The notes under the pieces: model-generated | Database searches by the model: none | Told to the model about the DNA's origin: nothing | What the model saw: the letters and a program-made list of their open reading frames with translations, nothing else | Source of the DNA: an uncultured Clostridia bacterium | GTDB lineage: Bacteria > Bacillota > Clostridia > UBA1381 | Assembly: GCA_944391255.1 (NCBI GenBank) | Contig: CALXSW010000140.1 | Location: 1-29,581 of the forward strand | DNA: 29,581 bases | Direction of reading: 5' to 3' | Shown: positions 7,898 to 13,717 of the stretch, one piece after another | Numbering within the stretch: the first letter of the stretch is position 1 | How the letters are laid out: each line of letters begins with the position of its first letter | Position numbers and translations under genes: made by a program

Positions 7898-8692
7898 TTA
7901 TATTATATTCTCTATAATATACCTTATCGCGCTGCTGTTGCACGACGGGACCTCAAAATCTGCTATCTCCTTTACCGCGTTTTCCGCGTTTGCAACGGCG
8001 CACGATGTGCCGGCTGCCTTAAGCATATCTATATCATTCATATTATCGCCCACAGCGTACACATTCTCTTTTTTTATTCCCAGTATCGCCGACAGCCGCT
8101 CAAGCGCTATACCCTTTGATACACCGTTCGCCACTACGTCAAGATATTTATCTCCGCTTCTTACGCAGTATCCGCTGTCATATTCCGACCTGTATACAGG
8201 CTCATATTTATCGAGAAGCTCTCGCTCGCCTATCAAAAGCACCTTTGTCCACGGCTCGCTCCACACCTTATCCGGCATACCGTAAACAACATCATACGAT
8301 CTCGTTTTAAATCGCTCTGTTTCCGCGCACGGCCTGTACACATAAACTATCTCGTTCGCGTATACCTCAAGCCCGATTTCCGGCAGCTCGTTATAAACTC
8401 TCTTTATAGCGCTCTTTCTGTCTTCCTCTATAGACTTTTCATATAATGTCTTATTCTCTGCAAAATCGTACAGCTTTGCGCCGTTATGTAAAATAGCGGG
8501 AGCGTTTATCGTCATCTGCGAAAAGTAATGGCGCACAGCCGGCTCCATTCTTCCCGACGCTATTGTAAACATTCCTCCCTCTTTTATAAAGTTTAAAATA
8601 GCCTCTCTGTTTCCCTCTGATACTGTGTGATCTGAAGAAAGCAATGTCGCGTCCATATCCGATACAAGAAGCTTTCCTGTATATTTCCCCAT
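7898..8692 (-). CDS. HAD-superfamily Cof-type phosphatase
   Basis: A 264-residue HAD hydrolase of the Cof/IIB class, cytosolic and Mg-dependent, acting on sugar phosphates or similar metabolites. Motif I is SDMDATLL with the nucleophile D12 and acid D14; the usual glycine of DxDGT is alanine. Motif II is TIASGR. The type IIB cap occupies about residues 80-185. Motif III and IV are the lysine in VANGVSKGIALERL and GDNMNDIDML. The exact substrate is unknown. It follows the YitT remnant and recQ without a visible terminator, so it is probably the last gene of that unit. GGAG precedes the ATG at 8692. Nothing resembling a strong terminator follows its stop. Confidence 0.9.
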   Translation of the reverse strand: MGKYTGKLLVSDMDATLLSSDHTVSEGNREAILNFIKEGGMFTIASGRMEPAVRHYFSQMTINAPAILHNGAKLYDFAENKTLYEKSIEEDRKSAIKRVYNELPEIGLEVYANEIVYVYRPCAETERFKTRSYDVVYGMPDKVWSEPWTKVLLIGERELLDKYEPVYRSEYDSGYCVRSGDKYLDVVANGVSKGIALERLSAILGIKKENVYAVGDNMNDIDMLKAAGTSCAVANAENAVKEIADFEVPSCNSSAIRYIIENII

Positions 8693-8712
8693 GTTCTTAT
8701 CTCCTTATTTTC

Positions 8713-8947
8713 TTATCCTTTAAGCTCGCCGTCTGTATTTATCGTAAGCTCCGCGTCATTCTTTTTTATATGATGACCTCATGCTCACGCCTGTTACGCC
8801 GCCGTCAAGTATTGTTGAGGGTATCAAAAACTCCTCAAGCGCGAATGATGCAAGCACAGCGCCAACTGTTATCATTATGTAAGAAAACGCGCTCGTTTTT
8901 AAAAAATCGTGAGCCATACCTCTTACTTTGCTTAATTTTGCTGTCAT
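8713..8947 (-). pseudogene. Remnant of a YitT-family membrane protein
   Basis: A good ribosome site (GGAGG) and ATG at 8947 open a frame whose first 55 residues resemble the N-terminus of YitT/DUF161 integral membrane proteins. These include one transmembrane helix (SYIMITVGAVLASFALEEFL) and the family-like IPSTILDGGVTGVSM. The rest of the protein (normally near 280 residues) is missing. The frame stops at TGA 8756-8758 just after an A6 tract (8762-8767). One base fewer in that tract would continue the frame as NDAELTINTDGELKG to TAA at 8713-8715. The likely history is an internal deletion joining the N-terminus to a short tail, plus a one-base slip. A misassembly cannot be excluded. Confidence 0.7.
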
Positions 8948-8985
8948 AGATCAGCTTCCCTCCTGTTTATATTTTTCGCTGTGAA

Positions 8986-10716
8986 CTAAAGTAATCTCTT
9001 TAATTTATATTGCAGCTCTCCGACTGACATGTTATATTTTTTCGCCAGCACCGCGCCGCGGATCCCTGCCTTGTAATCGGCAACGATACATTTATCTATA
9101 TCCTCAGTTTCCTCTGCGCGCTCTGCTTTTTTATGAGATGCCGCTTTTATAGTATCTATTATGGCTTTTCCGTATTTTTCCGCTTTGTACGAGCCTATTC
9201 CGGAAATTTTCATAAGATCATCTATAGATAACGGTTTCTCATCGCACAGCGCTCTTAAAACCTTATCGGAGAAAATGATATACGGCGGAACGTTCTGCTC
9301 CTTAGCAAGCTTAACACGCATCGCGCGAAGCTCGTCATATAACAGCTCACTTGACGTAGGCGGCTTGCGCTTTGCATTATCGATATACACACTATTTTTC
9401 GCGCCTGTATTTTTAGCGCCCGCATTTTTCTTAAGAGGCAGCCTGCTCCTAAGCTCTGATGCCCTTTTAGCGTCTGTGCAAGATGAGCAGTTTCCGCATT
9501 TTTCATTTCTGTATTCGCCGAAATACCTTAATATATAATTTCTCAGACATAATGATGAATTACAATAGCCTATCATCATATTCATTCGTATAAGATCCTT
9601 GCGCTTTATCTCCTCGCGCATCTTAGGTGATATGCCCTCTATCTCCTCCTGGTTTTCTATAAAGTATTTTATAGTAAAAACATCTGTCGGAGAGTAGAGC
9701 ATATAGCATGACGCCGGAGAACCGTCACGTCCGGCTCTGCCTGCCTCCTGATAATAATTTTCTATGTTTTTAGGCATATTATAATGAATTACAAACGAAA
9801 CGTTTGACTTGTCTATTCCCATACCGAACGCGTTTGTAGCAACTACTATCGGCTTTCGGTCATATATGAAATCCTCCTGATTTTTTATGCGCTCTTCCTG
9901 CGAGAGTCCGGCATGATATTTTGTCACCGGATACCCCAACGCGTCGAGGTTCGTATATACCTCTTCTACCGCCTTTCTTGTAGAACAATATATTATTCCG
10001 CTCTGGTCTTTCTTTTCTGACATTATCGCGATCAATTCCTCTACCTTATCGCGTTTTGTATGCACAGTGCGCGCGTCAAAATAAAGATTAGGTCTGTCAA
10101 AACCCGTCGTAAGAACAAACGGATCTTTTAACTTTAGTATCTTTATGATATCATTTCTGACCTCGCCCGTTGCCGTGGCGGTAAAAGCGCCTATAACAGG
10201 ACGCCGCGGCAGCTTATCCACAAAATCCATTATTTTAAGATAGCTCGGTCTGAAATCCTGTCCCCACTGCGACACGCAGTGTGATTCATCTATCGCAATA
10301 TATGAGATATCAAGCTGTGAGCAGACATCAAGAAAAAATTCCGATTCAAGTCTTTCAGGCGCAACATATATGATCTTATAAACGCCTCTGACCATATTTG
10401 AAAGCATTTTACGGCTCTGCGCTTCATTTAAAGAGCTGTTATAATACGCGCCTCTTATTCCCGCCTGAACAAGCGCGGAAACCTGATCGTTCATAAGAGA
10501 TATGAGCGGCGAAACAACAAGCGTTATACCGTCCGCCATAAGCGCCGGTATCTGGTAACATATAGATTTTCCCGCGCCCGTTGGCATTATGGCGAGAACG
10601 TCCTCACCTGCTACGAGATGTGAAATTATCTCCTCCTGACCGCCGCGAAATGAATCATGACCGTAATATTTTTTTAGTATCTCACGCGCTGTATCTGAAA
10701 TTCCCATGTTCTGCAT
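8986..10716 (-). CDS. recQ: ATP-dependent DNA helicase RecQ
   Basis: A 576-residue superfamily 2 helicase that unwinds DNA 3'-5' in recombination and fork repair. Walker A is PTGAGKS (45-51), motif II is the DExH variant DESH (143-146), and later motifs include TATAT (179-183) and QEAGRAGRDG (323-332). A zinc-binding cluster follows with C390, C407, C410 and C413. Only about 40 residues, including a small AGAKNTGAKN repeat, separate it from an HRDC domain near 455-525, so the usual RQC winged helix seems absent. The C-terminal 35 residues look like a helix-turn-helix (GAVLAKKYNMSVGELQYKLKRLL). ATG 10716 has GGAG 4 nt upstream; M4 (ATG 10707) is an alternative. Its 165-nt leader is highly structured. 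Confidence 0.95.
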   Translation of the reverse strand: MQNMGISDTAREILKKYYGHDSFRGGQEEIISHLVAGEDVLAIMPTGAGKSICYQIPALMADGITLVVSPLISLMNDQVSALVQAGIRGAYYNSSLNEAQSRKMLSNMVRGVYKIIYVAPERLESEFFLDVCSQLDISYIAIDESHCVSQWGQDFRPSYLKIMDFVDKLPRRPVIGAFTATATGEVRNDIIKILKLKDPFVLTTGFDRPNLYFDARTVHTKRDKVEELIAIMSEKKDQSGIIYCSTRKAVEEVYTNLDALGYPVTKYHAGLSQEERIKNQEDFIYDRKPIVVATNAFGMGIDKSNVSFVIHYNMPKNIENYYQEAGRAGRDGSPASCYMLYSPTDVFTIKYFIENQEEIEGISPKMREEIKRKDLIRMNMMIGYCNSSLCLRNYILRYFGEYRNEKCGNCSSCTDAKRASELRSRLPLKKNAGAKNTGAKNSVYIDNAKRKPPTSSELLYDELRAMRVKLAKEQNVPPYIIFSDKVLRALCDEKPLSIDDLMKISGIGSYKAEKYGKAIIDTIKAASHKKAERAEETEDIDKCIVADYKAGIRGAVLAKKYNMSVGELQYKLKRLL

Positions 10717-10881
10717 TTCACTCCAAACTATAAAAGCAGCCCCTTCGGGCTGCTGTCTATTTTAGGGGGACCCTTGCCTTTCGGCAAGGGCATAAAAAAA
10801 GGATGGTGTGACTGCGTTATGCAGTCCGATAATATCTGATTGTCTTATTCAACGACTGTAAAAATATCTCATTTACAGTAC
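10717..10881 (-). promoter_or_regulatory. Structured recQ leader with three hairpins, the last terminator-like
   Basis: Between the predicted transcription start (about 10881) and recQ lie three perfect stem-loops. They are GACTGC/GCAGTC (10810-10826), an 8-bp stem with a GAAA tetraloop on the RNA (10771-10790), and an 8-bp stem AGCAGCCC/GGGCTGCT (10735-10754). The last is followed by TTTTA, and GGAG of recQ begins about 10 nt later. A 21-codon frame (10793-10728) beginning MPLPKGKG covers both distal hairpins but has no Shine-Dalgarno site. The layout looks like attenuation; I do not recognise a known riboswitch. The 347 nt from 10717 to 11063 contain no gene. Confidence 0.55.
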
Positions 10882-10887
10882 ATTGAT

Positions 10888-10916
10888 ATTCTATCATACT
10901 TTTTCAAAAAAATCAA
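10888..10916 (-). promoter_or_regulatory. Sigma-A promoter of recQ
   Basis: Minus-strand TTGATT (10911-10916), 17-nt spacer, TAGAAT (10888-10893), with TGA just before the -10 (extended -10). A long A/T-rich tract lies upstream (10917-11006). Confidence 0.82.
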
Positions 10917-11007
10917 GTCTTTTTTGAAAAAAAATTTATTTTTTTTTGTATTTTTTTGGTTTTTTCTTTATAAATCATTTAAATATTTTTTTTTAACAAA
11001 AAAAAAC

Positions 11008-11043
11008 AACCGTATTCGCAGACTCTATCTGTAAAATACGGTT
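11008..11043 (-). terminator. Terminator of the SCP2 gene
   Basis: A perfect 9-bp stem AACCGTATT/AATACGGTT (11008-11016 with 11035-11043) is followed on the minus strand by a run of nine T. It lies 20 nt after the SCP2 stop. Confidence 0.88.
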
Positions 11044-11063
11044 GATTTTTTACAATTTAAAAA

Positions 11064-11582
11064 TTACTTCTTTTTAACTGACTTTGCAGCCGGCTTCTTT
11101 GCAACTGCCTTTGGAGCTGCTGCCTTAACTGCAACCTTTTTCTCTGCTGGCTTTGCAACTGCCTTTGAAGCTGTCTTCTTTTCAACCGGCGCCTTTTCTT
11201 CAACCGGCTCTGCCTTTTCAGCAGCCTTTGTCTCAGTCTTTGCGGCTGGCTTTCTCTCATACTTCGGAATTGCAGTTTCCAATGTTGCGAGCTTTTCAAA
11301 ATTACCCTTCGCTGTAGCTGCACCCTTTGCTATTGCCTTATCAAGCGTTGTCTTGCCTGCAAGAATATTCATCAATGATGTTCTGTCAATATCTATTACT
11401 GCGTCATTGTCCTTGTAGTCATATCCTTCTACAGCAACTGTTCCGTTTTCTGACTTGAAATAGAACGTACCGCCGCAGTCAGCATCTGTCAAAGTGACCT
11501 GAACAGCCATATCAGCAAGCTTTGAAGCATCAACATCAGCGAACTTTTCCTTGATCTTCTTTAAAGCTACTTCATATGTCAT
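11064..11582 (-). CDS. SCP2 sterol-binding-domain protein with a lysine/alanine-rich tail
   Basis: A 172-residue protein. Residues 1-105 fit the SCP2 fold (small hydrophobic-ligand domain), with VTLTDADCGGTFYFKSENG, AVIDIDRTSLMNILAGK and AIAKGAATAKGNFEKL as recognisable strands and helices. Residues 110-172 are low-complexity and very basic, made of repeated AAK, KPA and VAKK words, like histone H1 or the tails of bacterial histone-like proteins. The tail may bind nucleic acid or acidic surfaces; the ligand and function are unknown. A longer start at 11666 is possible, but ATG 11582 has GGGGA 8 nt upstream and begins the domain directly. It is monocistronic, with a very strong promoter and its own terminator, so it may be abundant. 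Confidence 0.82.
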   Translation of the reverse strand: MTYEVALKKIKEKFADVDASKLADMAVQVTLTDADCGGTFYFKSENGTVAVEGYDYKDNDAVIDIDRTSLMNILAGKTTLDKAIAKGAATAKGNFEKLATLETAIPKYERKPAAKTETKAAEKAEPVEEKAPVEKKTASKAVAKPAEKKVAVKAAAPKAVAKKPAAKSVKKK

Positions 11583-11704
11583 AATTATTCCCCTTTCTAT
11601 CGAAGCACATCTGCGGTCTAAACGCCCGAACACAGACAAACAGCGCTTCTCTAAAAACATAAACAATATTCTAACCTTAAAAGCTATTGCTTTTAACGAT
11701 ATAT

Positions 11705-11733
11705 AGTATACACTATTTTCATTTTCATGTCAA
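11705..11733 (-). promoter_or_regulatory. Strong sigma-A promoter of the SCP2 gene
   Basis: A consensus TTGACA (11728-11733), 17-nt spacer and TATACT (11705-11710) on the minus strand, about 120 nt upstream of the start codon. It is the closest match to consensus in the window. Confidence 0.9.
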
Positions 11734-11764
11734 TTAAAAATTGCATAATAACGTCATTTTTGGT

Positions 11765-11792
11765 AAATTTATTTATAATTTAAAATAAATTT
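11765..11792 (-). terminator. Possible weak AT-only terminator after ygiQ
   Basis: A 10-bp AT-only inverted repeat AAATTTATTT/AAATAAATTT with an 8-nt loop lies about 40 nt past the ygiQ stop. It has little stability and no clean T-run, so the call is tentative. Confidence 0.25.
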
Positions 11793-11830
11793 GTATTTTC
11801 TTTTCACTAATTTAACTCCAAAATCAATAA

Positions 11831-13717
11831 TCATTTCTGTTTATTTTTTCGCCTGCCGTATTTATTATTTCCTATATTTTGTGGCGAGCGGCGGCTCTTT
11901 TTCCGATCCGGAACTATGTTTTTGCGAGTATCTGTTTTAGAGGCGCGTATAAGACACCGCGGTGAGTTTCCTATAAGATCTTCACGTCCAACACTTATTA
12001 GCGCCTCTTTTACTATATCATAATTTTCAGGATTTTTAAACTGCAAAAGTGCTCTCTGCATCGCCTTTTCTTTAGGACTTTTCGGCACATACACCTTCTC
12101 CATCGTAAACGGATCAAGACCGGTATAGAACATACATGTAGATATCGTTCCGGGCGTTGGATAAAAATCCTGCACCTGCTGCGGATTTATATGGTGTATG
12201 TTAAGATATTCCGCAAGACGCACCGCATCTCTCACTGTGCTTCCCGGATGCGATGACATCAGATAAGGCACAAGATACTGCTTTAATCCCATCTTTTCGT
12301 TCAGCTCATAGAATTTATCTGAAAATTCATTGAAAACATCATTTTTCGGTTTGCCCATATACTTTAGCACATTATCAGAAATATGCTCCGGTGCCACCTT
12401 AAGCTGACCGCTTATATGATATTTTATAAGCTCTTTGAAAAATGTGTCGTCCTTATCGGCAATAAGATAGTCAAAGCGTATTCCGGAGCGTATAAAGACC
12501 TTCTTTACACCCGGAAGAGCGCGGAGCTTTCTAAGCAGCGCAAGATATTTTTTATGGTCTATTTTCATATTTTTGCATGGGCTCGGATACAGGCAATGCT
12601 TGTTCATGCACGCGCCTTTTGTTCTCTGCTTTTCACAAGCAAGCTCTCTGAAATTTGCCGTGGGACCGCCCACATCATGGATATATCCTTTAAAATCCTT
12701 GTCCTTTATCATAAGCTTTGCCTCAGCAATAAGGCTTTCATCACTGCGCGACGTCACCACCCTGCCCTGATGGAACGCGAGCGCGCAGAAATTACAGCTG
12801 CCATAGCAGCCCCTGTTTGCCGCAAGCGAAAACTTAACTTCCTCTATCGCCTTTATTCCGCCGTATTTTTCATACATCGGGTGGTATGTCCTCATATACG
12901 GCAGAGCGTACACCTTGTCAAGCTCATATGTGTCAAGCGGCGGCTGCGGTGGATTCTGGATCAGATATCTGTTTCCATGTTTCTGCGCAAGCGCTTTTCC
13001 AAGATACGGGTTTTGCTCTATATACTGTTCCCTGCATGATACAGCGTATTCTCTCTTGCTCTCAACGCACGACTCGTATGACGGTATTTCCTTATATCCG
13101 TCAGCGCTCGATGATATAAAGCATGTTCCCGGTATAGTGGTTATATTTTCTACAGCTATCCCGTCATTTAAAAGGTCCGCTATCTCCGCTATCTGCCTTT
13201 CTCCCATTCCGTACATGAGTATATCAGCGCGCGAATCAAAAAGGATAGAGCGGCGCACCTTGTCGTCCCAATAATCATAATGCGCGAACCGTCTGAGGCT
13301 CGCCTCAACTCCGCCTATAAGAATAGGTATCTTTCCAAACGCTTCTCTTATCCTGTTGCAGTATACGATCGTGGCTCTGTCAGGACGATGTCCCGCTTTA
13401 TTTTCAGGCGCATACGCGTCATCATGTCTTTTTTTCTTGCTGACAGTATAATGATTTACCATGCTGTCTATATTGCCGGCACTTACAAGCACGCCAAGCC
13501 GAGGCCTGCCAAGACTTTTAAACGCCTCCGCCGAATGCCAGTCAGGCTGCGGCAGTATAGCCACGCGGTATCCGTATGACTCAAGCACGCGCGATATTAT
13601 AGCATGGCCAAAGCTCGGATGATCAACGTAAGCGTCACCTATTACATACAAAAAATCATAGTGATCCCAGCCTCGTTTTTTCATATCAGCCTTTGAAACA
13701 GGCAAAAAATCATTCAT
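11831..13717 (-). CDS. YgiQ-family radical SAM protein
   Basis: A 628-residue member of the widespread YgiQ family (UPF0313), whose reaction is unknown. The N-terminal domain (DAYVDHPSFGHAII, GNIDSMVNHYT, GGVEASLRRFAHYDYW) is the family-specific region. The radical SAM motif C304xxxC308xxC311 sits in AANRGCYGSCNFCALAFHQG and would bind a [4Fe-4S] cluster and S-adenosylmethionine. Further conserved blocks are GGPTANFR, RTKGACMNKHCLYPSPC with three extra cysteines, KVAPEHIS and DFYPTPGTISTCMFYTGLDP. The C-terminal 35 residues are basic and variable. The ATG (13717) overlaps the ftsK stop by 8 nt and has GGAGG 6 nt upstream, so the two genes are co-expressed. Confidence 0.93.
   Translation of the reverse strand: MNDFLPVSKADMKKRGWDHYDFLYVIGDAYVDHPSFGHAIISRVLESYGYRVAILPQPDWHSAEAFKSLGRPRLGVLVSAGNIDSMVNHYTVSKKKRHDDAYAPENKAGHRPDRATIVYCNRIREAFGKIPILIGGVEASLRRFAHYDYWDDKVRRSILFDSRADILMYGMGERQIAEIADLLNDGIAVENITTIPGTCFISSSADGYKEIPSYESCVESKREYAVSCREQYIEQNPYLGKALAQKHGNRYLIQNPPQPPLDTYELDKVYALPYMRTYHPMYEKYGGIKAIEEVKFSLAANRGCYGSCNFCALAFHQGRVVTSRSDESLIAEAKLMIKDKDFKGYIHDVGGPTANFRELACEKQRTKGACMNKHCLYPSPCKNMKIDHKKYLALLRKLRALPGVKKVFIRSGIRFDYLIADKDDTFFKELIKYHISGQLKVAPEHISDNVLKYMGKPKNDVFNEFSDKFYELNEKMGLKQYLVPYLMSSHPGSTVRDAVRLAEYLNIHHINPQQVQDFYPTPGTISTCMFYTGLDPFTMEKVYVPKSPKEKAMQRALLQFKNPENYDIVKEALISVGREDLIGNSPRCLIRASKTDTRKNIVPDRKKSRRSPQNIGNNKYGRRKNKQK

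Noticed and set aside
11057..11323. A minus-strand frame rich in Arg, Gln and Leu overlapping the SCP2 gene
   Set aside because: It is the out-of-frame reading of the lysine/alanine-rich tail.
12383..13039. A long plus-strand open frame opposite ygiQ
   Set aside because: It is antisense to strongly conserved radical SAM coding sequence, and its product is basic and low in similarity to anything; it is a codon-composition shadow.
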